64,000 bases of DNA, from positions 1 through 64,000 of the forward strand of contig CACDPP010000005.1 in NCBI GenBank assembly GCA_902554705.1, read 5' to 3'. Source of the DNA: Paracoccaceae bacterium. GTDB lineage: Bacteria > Pseudomonadota > Alphaproteobacteria > Rhodobacterales > Rhodobacteraceae. This document shows positions 53,431 through 62,420 of this stretch, piece by piece (within the stretch, counting starts at the first letter, position 1; each line of letters opens with the position of its first letter). The translations under genes were made by a program, and so were the position numbers. Under the pieces are notes generated by a model that saw only the letters and a list, made by a program, of their open reading frames with translations, was not told the origin of the DNA and ran no database searches.

Positions 53431-56052
53431 TTAATTTTTCTGGGTTTCTTTTAGCTTGTAGAGAAATTCCAAAGCGTCCCTAGGTGAAGTGTTGTCTAAA
53501 TTTATGTTTCTTATTTCTTCGTGAATCGGGTCTACTTCTTTCTCCGTAGGTTCATGAAAATTTTGATCGTTGGAAAATAAAGGAAGATCGTTTATTAGCC
53601 CCTTTAAGTTTGATTGGCCTTGGTAGTGCCCCTTTTCAAGCTTTTCTAATATCAGTTTTGATCTTTTTATTACAGTCTCTGGCAAGCCAGCGAGCTTGGC
53701 GACTTGAACTCCGTATGACCGGTCTGCGGCTCCTCTTATAACTTCATGTAAAAATACAACCTCACCTTCCCATTCTTTGACGGAAACAGTAGAGTTCTCT
53801 AATCGATCCATTTCAACTGACAAATGGGTTAATTCATGATAATGTGTAGCAAATAGTGCTCGGGCCTTATTTACATTGTGCAAATGCTCTAAAGTAGCCC
53901 AAGCAATTGATAGGCCGTCATATGTTGCTGTTCCCCTACCAATTTCGTCTAGTATTACAAAAGAGTTTTCATCAGCTTGGTTCAAGATAGATGCGGTCTC
54001 AACCATTTCGACCATAAAAGTAGACCGACCCCTAGCTAAATCGTCTGATGCGCCCACTCGGCTAAAAAGCTGCGATACAATACCTAATTTGGCTGAAGCA
54101 GCAGGAACGAAAGAACCAATTTGAGCCAATAAAACAATGATAGCATTTTGTCGAAGAAAAGTTGATTTTCCAGACATATTTGGTCCTGTAAGCAGGCAGA
54201 TTTTCCCATCGTTTAAGGTACATTCATTTGAAATAAATGCCTTCCCCTCTTTTTTAAGAGCGTGTTCAACTACTGGATGGCGCCCACCAGAAATCTCAAA
54301 GTTCTGTGATTCATCAACTGCGGGCTTAACCCACGACTCATTTCTAGCCAGTACAGAGAGGGCAATAGTCAGGTCTATTTCTGATAAATAATCAGCGATA
54401 TCGGTGATAAATTGGCCATATTGTAATATGCTACCACATAGATCTTTAAAGGTTTGCTTTTCTATCTCTAAAGAATGACTAGCTGCGTTCAAAATCTTGG
54501 TTTCAATCTCAGAAAGTTCAACAGTCGAAAAACGAACCTGATTTGCGGTTGTTTGTCTATGAATAAAGGTATCAGACAGGGGTGGCGATAACATACGGTC
54601 GGCATGAGTTGCTGGCGTTTCGACAAAATATCCGAGCACATTATTATGTTTTATTTTAAGAGACTGAATGCCAGAGATTTTCACAAGATCCATTTGCATT
54701 TCAGCAATAATTTTTTTCCCTTCATTTCTCAGCCTTCTGGCCTCATCTAATTTAGGATCAAAACCCTCTCTAATAAATCCGCCGTCTCTTGCCAATATAG
54801 GCGGCTCATCTACTAGGGCTTCGGTAAGCAAGCCTAAGAATTTATCTTTTTCGGGAAACACAGCCATCTTCTCTTTAATGAGTTTTGGCAAAGTGAAGCT
54901 TGAAAGAATCTTTGATATAATAGAAGATTGCAGTAACCCATTTCTAATAGCCACCAGGTCTCGCGGCCCAGCTCTTTCTAATGATATTCTGGATAAAGCC
55001 CTATCTAAATCAGGAACTTTTCTGAGTTCTGACCGAAGGCTAGAAGATAAGCTTGGATCAGCTATCATAAAATCTAGTCCGTTTAATCTTTTTTCTATTT
55101 CATCTAGATTAGTAGACGGGGCAGACACTCTTTTTTCTAACAATCTTGCCCCACCTGATGTTAAAGTATGGTCGATTACTGAAAGAAGTGAGCCAGATTT
55201 ATTCCCAGAGGAAAGACCCTTTGTAAGCTCTAAGTTTTTTCTCGTTGCTGTATCTATAGTCATAAAGGAGGAGTTTAGTTCCCGCCGTGGCCTTGATAAC
55301 ATTGGGAGCTTGCCCTTTTGTGTTATCTGTAAATATTCTATAATGGCTCCCATAGATGATAGTTCGGCTCTATTGAAAGTTCCCAGGCCATCTACTGTCT
55401 CAACGTTGAAGATTTTTTTTAAACGTTCTCGTGCAGAACTACTGTCAAAAGCAGAATTTCCGAGCTCTGTAACACTAATACCAAACTCCTCTGCTAAATC
55501 CCTATGTGCTTTCGCTAAGTCTTCAGATAGCAGAATTTCACTTGGAGAAAGCCTGGTTAATTCTGAACCTAATTTTTCTGGCGTTATGCTAGAAATGTAA
55601 AAAGAACCTGTTGAAATATCGATCCAAGAAACTGAGGCCTCCTTGTGTACCAAAGAATAAGAAGCAAGGTAGTTACTTTTTTTAGCGTCTAATAAATTAT
55701 CTTCTGTTAAGGTTCCGGGAGTGACTAGTCTAACAACTTCTCTTTTAACTACAGCTTTGTAACCTCTTTTCTTCGCCTCTTCTGGACTTTCCATTTGCTC
55801 ACAAATCGCAACGCGAAAACCCTTGTTTATTAAAGTATAAATATAGTTTTCTGCAGAATGATGAGGTACCCCACACATCGGGATATCTTCTCCATTATGC
55901 TTTCCTCGTTTTGTTAAAGCGATATCTAAAGCGCTTGCCGCAACTTTAGCATCTTCAAAAAATAACTCATAGAAATCGCCCATTCTGTAGAACAATAAAG
56001 CCTCAGAATAGTCAGATTTAATTTCCATGTATTGCGACATCATTGGTGTCAC
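53431..56052 (-). CDS. mutS: DNA mismatch repair protein MutS
   Basis: 873 residues. N-terminal mismatch-binding domain (MMSQYMEIKSDYSEALLFYRMGDFYELFFEDA, including the Phe-x-Glu pair in the FYELF segment), core and clamp domains, and the C-terminal ABC-type ATPase with LTGPNMSGKSTFLRQNAIIVLLAQIGSFVPA, GASDDLARGRSTFMVEMVE, ILDEIGRGTATYDGLSIAWA and ALFATHYHELT. GTG 56052 with GGGAG at 7 bases is used; the following ATGs are possible. A 310-codon open frame on the other strand (54668-55600) is a shadow of this gene. Confidence 0.96.
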   Translation of the reverse strand: MTPMMSQYMEIKSDYSEALLFYRMGDFYELFFEDAKVAASALDIALTKRGKHNGEDIPMCGVPHHSAENYIYTLINKGFRVAICEQMESPEEAKKRGYKAVVKREVVRLVTPGTLTEDNLLDAKKSNYLASYSLVHKEASVSWIDISTGSFYISSITPEKLGSELTRLSPSEILLSEDLAKAHRDLAEEFGISVTELGNSAFDSSSARERLKKIFNVETVDGLGTFNRAELSSMGAIIEYLQITQKGKLPMLSRPRRELNSSFMTIDTATRKNLELTKGLSSGNKSGSLLSVIDHTLTSGGARLLEKRVSAPSTNLDEIEKRLNGLDFMIADPSLSSSLRSELRKVPDLDRALSRISLERAGPRDLVAIRNGLLQSSIISKILSSFTLPKLIKEKMAVFPEKDKFLGLLTEALVDEPPILARDGGFIREGFDPKLDEARRLRNEGKKIIAEMQMDLVKISGIQSLKIKHNNVLGYFVETPATHADRMLSPPLSDTFIHRQTTANQVRFSTVELSEIETKILNAASHSLEIEKQTFKDLCGSILQYGQFITDIADYLSEIDLTIALSVLARNESWVKPAVDESQNFEISGGRHPVVEHALKKEGKAFISNECTLNDGKICLLTGPNMSGKSTFLRQNAIIVLLAQIGSFVPAASAKLGIVSQLFSRVGASDDLARGRSTFMVEMVETASILNQADENSFVILDEIGRGTATYDGLSIAWATLEHLHNVNKARALFATHYHELTHLSVEMDRLENSTVSVKEWEGEVVFLHEVIRGAADRSYGVQVAKLAGLPETVIKRSKLILEKLEKGHYQGQSNLKGLINDLPLFSNDQNFHEPTEKEVDPIHEEIRNINLDNTSPRDALEFLYKLKETQKN

Positions 56053-56132
56053 GATGGTTCTCCCAAGCTCTAAAATAGTCTAACACTTGTTTCGCTGGGT
56101 AAAAGCTCAAAAACTTTTGCAATGAATGTTTG

Positions 56133-56789
56133 TCAATTCAAGAAAGCATCTTTTCCCCATACTTCTTTAAGACGCTCATCTCTCCTGCAGGCTGAACGGT
56201 ATCTTTTGTAAGCATTCTTTTGTTTGATTGGGCCAAATCTAGTAAATACTAGGTTCTCTCCCTTGTAATAGTCTTGATGATAGTCCTCGGCAGTAAAGAA
56301 TGTATCCGCCTCTAAAATAGGGGTAACAATCTTTTCACCTAAAACGGCTTCTGCCTCAAGAAGGGCATTTTTTGCAGTTAAAACTTGATTTGGTCTGGCA
56401 AAAATAGCTGACTTGTAACTATGACCCCGATCACAAAATTGTCCGCCATCATCAGTAGGGTCTATAGAGCGAAAAAATTTATCTAAGATATTTTTTGTTG
56501 TGATTATTTTGGGATCAAAGTGAATAATGACGGCCTCATAGTGCCCCGTGCCGCCTTTTACGACCTGCTTGTAGGTTGGGTTTTCTATAAATCCACCAGT
56601 GTAACCAGAAATAACCTCACTGACCCCGTTAACTTTTTCAAAATCAGCCTCAACGCACCAAAAACATCCACCAGCCAAAATTATAGTATCTTTTGATTGC
56701 GCGCTTAACTTTAGGTTGCCTAAAATAGGCCCTAGTTGTGTTGTAAATGTCAAAAATAAAATAAAGAGTAGTTTTAATATTTTATGCAT
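56133..56789 (-). CDS. msrA: Peptide-methionine (S)-S-oxide reductase, exported
   Basis: Repairs oxidised methionine. 218 residues with an N-terminal signal-like segment (HKILKLLFILFLTFTTQLGPILG, likely cleaved near LSAQ, residue 31), so it probably works in the periplasm. The active site AGGCFWCVEADFEKVNGVSEVISGYTGG holds the catalytic C42; IHFDPKIITTKNILDKFFRSIDPT and FYTAEDYHQDYY (here FFTAEDYHQDYY) are the other family blocks. Divergent from the aminotransferase across 138 bases. Confidence 0.94.
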   Translation of the reverse strand: MHKILKLLFILFLTFTTQLGPILGNLKLSAQSKDTIILAGGCFWCVEADFEKVNGVSEVISGYTGGFIENPTYKQVVKGGTGHYEAVIIHFDPKIITTKNILDKFFRSIDPTDDGGQFCDRGHSYKSAIFARPNQVLTAKNALLEAEAVLGEKIVTPILEADTFFTAEDYHQDYYKGENLVFTRFGPIKQKNAYKRYRSACRRDERLKEVWGKDAFLN

Positions 56790-56866
56790 AAAGCTTTCCT
56801 TTGATTATTAAATATAGGCTTAGGGTAAAAAAAGCCTTTGCCAACCTAGAAATTCTGAAAGGCCAA

Positions 56867-56882
56867 CAAGAAATATTTCTTG
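56867..56882. promoter_or_regulatory. 16-bp perfect palindrome in the msrA/aminotransferase divergent region
   Basis: CAAGAAATATTTCTTG, centred about 53 bases before the aminotransferase start and 86 bases before msrA. It may be an operator for either gene; no regulator gene is adjacent. The rest of the gap holds nothing else I can support. Confidence 0.4.
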
Positions 56883-56927
56883 GCATAAATTAACTTACCT
56901 AATAGCAATATTGAAAAAGGGGTAAAA

Positions 56928-57836
56928 ATGACAGTAACCGTTTCCACACACCAATCAGAAGAAGATATCAGAAATGAAGATATTTTAATCTATTTAAATG
57001 GGAAAATCGTGCCAAAAAATGAAGCGGTAGTAAGTGTTTATGATAGTGGTTTTATGTTGGGAGACGGTGTCTGGGAGGGATTACGTCTATATAATAATAT
57101 ATGGGCCTTTTGTGATGAACATATAGATAGGCTTTTTGAGGCAGCATTAGCGATCGATTTAGACATTGGTTTGAATAAATCAGATGTTATTGACGCGCTG
57201 GTTAAGACACAAAAGTCTAATGGCATGGAAAACAATGCTCATGCTAGGCTCATGATAACGCGGGGACCTAAAAAAAGACCCTTTCAACATCCAGCACTAT
57301 CACAAGATGGCGCCACAATTGTTATTATTATGGAGCACTCTATTCCCAAAATACCAAGGCCTATATCGTTAGCGACAGTGCCTCATTTGAGAGGCTTGCC
57401 AATGACGCAAGACCCAAAGTTAAACAGCCATTCTAAACTTAACTGTATATTAGCTTGCATAGCAGCAGAGAAGGCTGGGGCTGATGAGGCGCTAATGCTT
57501 GATATTAATGGCTTCGTAAACACTACAAATGCCTGTAATTTTTTTATAGTTAAAAAAGGAGAGGTTTGGACTAGTACAGGTGACTACTGCATGAACGGAA
57601 TTACTAGGCAAAAGGTAATAGATATTTGCCGATCAGACGGTATACCAGTGTACGAAAAAAACTTTTCTTTAGTTGATACATATAGTGCGGAAGAGGCATT
57701 TCTTACAGGTACTTTTGGCGCACAAACTCCAGTTGGATCTATCGATGGAAGGAGTATAGGTAGAGGTGAACTAGGCCCAATCACAGAACACATTAGAAAG
57801 CTTTATAAGCTGTTAATTGAAAAAGAGTGTGCATGA
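56928..57836 (+). CDS. Class IV aminotransferase (branched-chain / D-amino acid aminotransferase family)
   Basis: 302 residues, PLP fold-type IV. Key blocks: IYLNGKIVPKNEAVVSVYDSGFMLGDGVWEGLRLYNN, ARLMITRG, PLP lysine K170 in DPKLNSHSKLNCILACIAAEKAGADEALMLDINGFVNTTNACNFFIV, and the C-terminal FLTGTFGAQTPVGSIDGRSIG. Whether it uses branched-chain, D-amino or other amino acids cannot be settled here. Its last bases overlap the start of the next gene (ATGA), so both are translated together. Confidence 0.9.
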   Translation: MTVTVSTHQSEEDIRNEDILIYLNGKIVPKNEAVVSVYDSGFMLGDGVWEGLRLYNNIWAFCDEHIDRLFEAALAIDLDIGLNKSDVIDALVKTQKSNGMENNAHARLMITRGPKKRPFQHPALSQDGATIVIIMEHSIPKIPRPISLATVPHLRGLPMTQDPKLNSHSKLNCILACIAAEKAGADEALMLDINGFVNTTNACNFFIVKKGEVWTSTGDYCMNGITRQKVIDICRSDGIPVYEKNFSLVDTYSAEEAFLTGTFGAQTPVGSIDGRSIGRGELGPITEHIRKLYKLLIEKECA

Positions 57837-58549
57837 TAAATTTAGCAGTGTGGTCTGGACCGCGAAATATTTCAACAGCCTTAATGTATTCATTTGGTAA
57901 TCGAGACGATTTCGAAATAATCGACGAACCGTTTTATGGAAATTATCTGATTGAAACGGGTTTAGACCATCCAATGCGAGAAGAAATTATATTATCGCAA
58001 CCAGAGAATGTCACAGACGTGATAGATAATTTGACAAAAGATAGGTCAATTATTGGGAAAAATTTATACCAAAAGCATATGACCCATCATATGGTTCGTT
58101 CCGTGCCACGAGGTTGGCTTGACCAAGTAAAACACGTTTTTCTACTTAGACATCCTGCAAGAGTAATTTCGAGTTTTGCAAAAAAATACAACAGAATTAG
58201 TGAGCAAGATATTGGTTTTAAAAAACAGGTTGAGCTTTTCTTGGAAATTACAGAACGTGGCTTAAAACCTATTGTTGTAAATTCTGAAGACATCCGAAAG
58301 AAACCCGAAGAGACACTTACAAAACTATGTGATAGAATTAATTTAGGCTTTCAAAAGTCTATGCTGTCTTGGTCAAAGGGTGGGCATATAAAAGATGGAG
58401 TTTGGGCTTCACATTGGTACGGGTCAGCACATAAATCGACCGGGTTTTCTGGTCCAGAAGATACGCTCCCAAATTTGAAAGGACGAAACGCAAATTTAGC
58501 AGAGGCTTCCATGCCTTTTTATAGTTCTCTATTAAAGTTTGCTATTTAA
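57833..58549 (+). CDS. Sulfotransferase-like P-loop protein
   Basis: 238 residues from ATG 57833. The N-terminal WSGPRNISTALMYSFGNRDDFEIIDEPFYGNYL carries a PAPS-type 5'-phosphosulfate loop, and the downstream HVFLLRHPARVISSFAKKYNRI resembles the 3'-phosphate-binding Arg/Ser region of sulfotransferases. GRNANLAEASMPFYSSLLKF ends the protein. The acceptor is unknown. It is translationally coupled to the aminotransferase and followed after 5 bases by a fumarylacetoacetase-family gene, which suggests a shared small-molecule pathway. Confidence 0.78.
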   Translation: MINLAVWSGPRNISTALMYSFGNRDDFEIIDEPFYGNYLIETGLDHPMREEIILSQPENVTDVIDNLTKDRSIIGKNLYQKHMTHHMVRSVPRGWLDQVKHVFLLRHPARVISSFAKKYNRISEQDIGFKKQVELFLEITERGLKPIVVNSEDIRKKPEETLTKLCDRINLGFQKSMLSWSKGGHIKDGVWASHWYGSAHKSTGFSGPEDTLPNLKGRNANLAEASMPFYSSLLKFAI

Positions 58550-58554
58550 AAAGA

Positions 58555-59241
58555 ATGAAGCCTGTTTTTTCAACATCTGAACCACCCATACTCAAGGTCA
58601 CTGGAAGAAACTATGGGTACCCGGTACGAAGAATTTTCTGTGTTGGTAGAAATTATGCGGAACATGTTCTTGAGTTTGGAAATAAGGTAGAAAAAAAACA
58701 GCCGTTTTATTTTACTAAATCAGCATTTTCATTATTGGGTTCAGAAAAAAACCTTACCTATCCTCCTATGACAAATGAGTTACATCACGAGGTAGAATTG
58801 GTTGTTGCTATTGCAAAACCACTTCAAAAAGCAAAAAGGGAAGAGCTAGAAGGCTCCATATTTGGGTATGCTTGTGGCCTAGACATGACTAGGCGCGATT
58901 TACAAAGTTTAGCGAAAAAACAGGGTAAACCGTGGGATATGTCAAAAGATTTTGATGGTTCTGCTATAATAGGGGAAATCACAGAGGCTAAAAAAGTTCC
59001 CGAAATACAAAATGCAAATCTAAAGTTGTTTTTGAATGATAAAATTCAGCAGCACGGACAAATTTCAGATATGATCCACTCCGTCGATGAAATACTTTTG
59101 GATTTATCGAAATATACTCAATTAATTCCTGGAGATATAATAATGACTGGGACACCAGCAGGCGTCAGTTCAGTGAAAAAAGGCGATTTTCTTGTTGCAA
59201 AAATAGATGGCTTAACAGACTTAAAAGTAAAAATAACGTAA
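58555..59241 (+). CDS. Fumarylacetoacetate hydrolase family protein
   Basis: 228 residues. RIFCVGRNYAEHVLEFGN is the typical start of the small single-domain FAH group (fumarylpyruvate hydrolase / acylpyruvase type). Metal-binding Glu residues are in ELHHEVELVVAIAKPL, followed by GYACGLDMTRRDLQSLAKKQGKPWDMSKDFDGSAIIGEI and the terminal LIPGDIIMTGTPAGVSSVKKGD. It hydrolyses or decarboxylates 2,4-diketo acids; the exact substrate is not defined. Third gene of the aminotransferase cluster, convergent with the BKACE gene. Confidence 0.9.
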   Translation: MKPVFSTSEPPILKVTGRNYGYPVRRIFCVGRNYAEHVLEFGNKVEKKQPFYFTKSAFSLLGSEKNLTYPPMTNELHHEVELVVAIAKPLQKAKREELEGSIFGYACGLDMTRRDLQSLAKKQGKPWDMSKDFDGSAIIGEITEAKKVPEIQNANLKLFLNDKIQQHGQISDMIHSVDEILLDLSKYTQLIPGDIIMTGTPAGVSSVKKGDFLVAKIDGLTDLKVKIT

Positions 59242-59248
59242 TAATTGT

Positions 59249-60076
59249 CTAACCTGATAGGCCAAGTAAACTTCTAGCTTCCTGTGAGGTCGCAACGGGT
59301 CTATTGTACTTCTCACATAATTCAACAGCCCGATTAACAAGTGCTGCATTCGATGGTGCTAGAGTATTCTTATCAAGCCGAACATTATCTTCCATGCCAA
59401 CCCTTGTATGTCCGCCAGCTTGAATAGACCATTCGTTAACTAGTATTTGGTTTGCACCTATTCCCGCTCCACACCATTCTGATTTTGGAGCACGTTTCTG
59501 CATTAATTCAACATAGAAATTGAATATAGTTTTATCTGCTGGCATAGCATTTTTTATACCCATTACGAATTGAATATATAAATCTCCAAATAGCAGTCCC
59601 TTAGAGTGCATATCGATAGCATTAATTATATGTGAAAGATCGAAGGCCTCTACTTCGGGCATAATTTTGTGGATACGCATTTGCTCTGCTAACCAAAGAA
59701 TTAGTTCTGGTGAGTTTTCATAAACTCGAGTTGGAAAATTGTTAGAACCTACCGATAAAGATGCCATATCTGGCTTTAATGGCAACATTCCACCCCGTTC
59801 TTTTCCAGAGCCAGATCTTCCACCTGTTGAAAACTGAATAATCATACCTGGGCAATGCTTTGAAATACCATCCTTTAGCAAAGAGAACTTTTCTGGATCA
59901 GATGTTGGTGTTTCATCTTCGTTTCTAACATGAGCGTGGCATATGGTTGCTCCTGCTTCGAAAGCTTCATGTGTACTTTCTATCTGTTCAGATATTGAAA
60001 TTGGCACATTAGGGTTGTCTTTCTTTTTTGGAACAGATCCAGTGATTGCAACACAAATAATACATGGTTTGCTCAT
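59249..60076 (-). CDS. Beta-keto acid cleavage enzyme (BKACE, DUF849 family)
   Basis: 275 residues. Members condense a beta-keto acid with acetyl-CoA and release acetoacetate, as in carnitine or lysine catabolism (Kce). Family signatures: IICVAITGSVPKKKDNPNVPIS, metal-binding CHAHVRNEDETPTSD (His47, His49), QFSTGGRSG, MASLSVGSNNFPTRVYENSP, and the C-terminal GHTRVGMEDNVRLDKNTLAPSNAALV with the third metal-ligand Glu. Substrate is open. Monocistronic, with its stop 8 bases from that of the FAH gene. Confidence 0.93.
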   Translation of the reverse strand: MSKPCIICVAITGSVPKKKDNPNVPISISEQIESTHEAFEAGATICHAHVRNEDETPTSDPEKFSLLKDGISKHCPGMIIQFSTGGRSGSGKERGGMLPLKPDMASLSVGSNNFPTRVYENSPELILWLAEQMRIHKIMPEVEAFDLSHIINAIDMHSKGLLFGDLYIQFVMGIKNAMPADKTIFNFYVELMQKRAPKSEWCGAGIGANQILVNEWSIQAGGHTRVGMEDNVRLDKNTLAPSNAALVNRAVELCEKYNRPVATSQEARSLLGLSG

Positions 60077-60163
60077 TAAGATTTTTCTACTTTCAATAAT
60101 GATGTATTTTTATCGTTGGATTACTAAACCATTTTAAATAAATTCGAGCAAGGTTTGAGACGT

Positions 60164-61036
60164 ATGATAAATAAAAAACGCTTGTCAATTTTAACGGTGA
60201 TTTTAGCAGCAACTTTGTGGGGCTCAACAGGAACTGTTCAAGCGCTTATTCCTGAATATAAAGAGCCCTTGGTTATAGGCGCTGTACGTCTGTATTTAGC
60301 AGCAATTTTTCTATTTTTAATATCGATTATGTTTGATAAAAATTTACTTTCTGCCATTTTTAAATCCCCTGTTTTAATAGCTTTTTCAGGTCTATTTATG
60401 ATGTTATATAATATGACTTTCTTTGCGGCTGTTTTGATTTCTGGTGTGGGCGTCGGAACAGCGATTACTATTGGCAGTGCGCCGATTTGGGCAATTTTAT
60501 TTGAGTTATTTATATTTAAAACAAAACATGGTTTGAAAAAACTCATAGGCGCAACTCTAGCTGTGACTGGTATTTGCGTCTTGATGCTTTTTGGTGATAA
60601 TACCGACTGGTCAAACTTAGGTGCTTTTTTGGCCCTACTTTCAGGTTTGTCTTATGCCCTGTATTCATTGTCTACATCAAGGATTGTTAATAAACTTTCA
60701 CACCATAACACGGCAGCTTGGACATTTTTAATAGCTGCATTTCTATCTACACCAGTATTTATTTTTTATCCATCTTCTTGGGTGTTTTCACACGAAGCAA
60801 TTTATCATCTAATTTTTCTTGGGACTTTTGCTACGGGAGTTGCTTACTCTTTTTTTACTTTTGGGCTGAAATATTTAAGCTCTTCAACAGCAGTGACCCT
60901 GTCAATAGTAGAACCAATAACCGCTGTAATTTTGGCAATAATAATTTTGGGAGAGTTTTTTTCTATGAGGCAAAATTTAGCTATTATGATTATTATTCTA
61001 GGATTATATTTCACATCTAAAAGCGAGGCTAATTAG
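60164..61036 (+). CDS. EamA/DMT family transporter
   Basis: About 290 residues and ten predicted membrane segments in two EamA repeats ([122 protein letters not shown]). ATG 60164 is preferred; TTG 60155 is in frame. Unlike the EamA protein at 20447-21313 it does not sit beside hup. Substrate unknown. Its stop overlaps the convergent aroC stop by four bases. Confidence 0.9.
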   Translation: MINKKRLSILTVILAATLWGSTGTVQALIPEYKEPLVIGAVRLYLAAIFLFLISIMFDKNLLSAIFKSPVLIAFSGLFMMLYNMTFFAAVLISGVGVGTAITIGSAPIWAILFELFIFKTKHGLKKLIGATLAVTGICVLMLFGDNTDWSNLGAFLALLSGLSYALYSLSTSRIVNKLSHHNTAAWTFLIAAFLSTPVFIFYPSSWVFSHEAIYHLIFLGTFATGVAYSFFTFGLKYLSSSTAVTLSIVEPITAVILAIIILGEFFSMRQNLAIMIIILGLYFTSKSEAN

Positions 61037-62136
61037 CCTATTTGACCTCGGTTTTCGCCTATTTGCCCCCGGTGCAAAAGATAATGGTCAAGAAGCACGC
61101 AGGCCATCATAGCTTCGCCAACTGGAACAGCGCGAATACCCACACAAGGATCATGCCGACCCTTAGTTATAATTTCAGTCTCTTCCCCCTTTTGTGTTAT
61201 TGTTTTTTTAGGTGATAGGATTGAGGAAGTCGGTTTAACTGCGAACCTTACAATAATGTCTTGTCCAGTGGTTATGCCGCCAAGTATGCCACCCGAATGG
61301 TTTGACGAATATCGTGGCTTGTTTTGTCCATCCATGAAAATCTCGTCTGCATTTTCAGACCCTAAAAGTGATGCCGCATTCATACCTTCGCCAACCTCTA
61401 CACCCTTAACAGCATTTATTGACATCATTGCAGCCGCTAAGTCGGTATCAATCTTTCCATATATGGGAGCTCCTAAACCAGGAGAGACATTTTTAGCTAT
61501 AATTTCGATTACGGCTCCAACAGAGTCCCGAGACTTTCTGACCTTCTCCAAATAGTCTTTCCAATTGTTGGCAGCGTTCAAATCGGGACACCAAAAAGGA
61601 TTATTGTCAATTTGATTTAAATCAATTCTAGATCTATCAATTTTCTGATCGCCCATTTGTGTCATATAACCATATATTTCTATATTGGGCGCCAAATGCT
61701 TCAGTACAAGTCGAGCCACTCCACCTGCAGCAACTCGAGCAGCAGTTTCTCTTGCAGATGATCTGCCACCTCCACGATAATCTCGGATGCCATATTTCTG
61801 CCAGTAGGTTATGTCCGCATGACCAGGCCGAAAAGTCTGAGCTATTTCGCTATAATCTTTTGATCTTTGGTCAGTGTTTTTAATGATTAATTGGATAGGT
61901 GTCCCTGTCGAAACCCCTTCGAATACACCAGATAATATTTCTACGCTATCTGGTTCATTTCTTTGGGTTGTGTATTTGTTTTGACCTGGTTTTCTTTTAT
62001 CCATCCAAACTTGCAATTTGCTCTGGTTGATTTCTATGCCTGGAGGACATCCATCTATAGTTGCACCAAGACTTGGGCCATGGCTCTCGCCCCAGGTCAT
62101 GACCTTATACATATGCCCAAAAGAATTCAGACTCAT
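61033..62136 (-). CDS. aroC: Chorismate synthase
   Basis: Final step of the shikimate pathway, using reduced FMN. 367 residues. Diagnostic stretches: [102 protein letters not shown] and [27 protein letters not shown]. The C-terminus ends in a short duplication, [12 protein letters not shown], encoded by a near-repeat of about 21 bases, extending the protein slightly. Overlaps the EamA gene at the stop codons. aroE at 40561-41394 serves the same pathway. Confidence 0.96.
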   Translation of the reverse strand: MSLNSFGHMYKVMTWGESHGPSLGATIDGCPPGIEINQSKLQVWMDKRKPGQNKYTTQRNEPDSVEILSGVFEGVSTGTPIQLIIKNTDQRSKDYSEIAQTFRPGHADITYWQKYGIRDYRGGGRSSARETAARVAAGGVARLVLKHLAPNIEIYGYMTQMGDQKIDRSRIDLNQIDNNPFWCPDLNAANNWKDYLEKVRKSRDSVGAVIEIIAKNVSPGLGAPIYGKIDTDLAAAMMSINAVKGVEVGEGMNAASLLGSENADEIFMDGQNKPRYSSNHSGGILGGITTGQDIIVRFAVKPTSSILSPKKTITQKGEETEIITKGRHDPCVGIRAVPVGEAMMACVLLDHYLLHRGQIGENRGQIG

Positions 62137-62290
62137 TATCTATTACTTTCTACTATAACCATTCTGATACTGTCTCTTCTTGCGCTGGGCAAGTGTTACA
62201 CAAAAGTAAATTTTCTTCAGTTATCACAAAATAAAAAAATCCTTTATGTTTCTTGACCTTAATAAAATTTATGATAATCCATAAAGAACC

Positions 62291-62402
62291 TCGGGGAGCC
62301 AAAAATTGGCTGAGATGCGCAAGCGAACCCGTAGAACCTGAACCGGATAACGCCGGCGGAGGGAAGGATAAACTTCTTTAAGTTTGAACTTGCTCTCCCC
62401 GA
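62291..62402 (+). promoter_or_regulatory. TPP (THI-box) riboswitch upstream of thiB
   Basis: The conserved core is visible: GGCTGAGATGCGCAAGCGAA (62308-62327, the CUGAGA pyrimidine-sensing part), ACCCGTAGAACCTGAACC, then GGATAACGCCGGCGGAGGGAA (pyrophosphate-sensing part). Outer stem P1 pairs TCGGGGAG (62291-62298) with CTCCCCGA (62395-62402), leaving an unusually long segment (about 62371-62394) between the core and the closing strand. The ribosome site GAGGAG (62409-62414) follows 6 bases later, so translational control of thiB by thiamine pyrophosphate is likely. Confidence 0.95.
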
Positions 62403-62420
62403 AAAAGTGAGGAGATTGAA

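Noticed and set aside
54668-55600. 310-codon open frame on the plus strand
   Set aside because: It is fully antisense to mutS, whose protein is intact and conserved there; the Ser/Phe-rich translation has no recognisable domain and there is no ribosome site.
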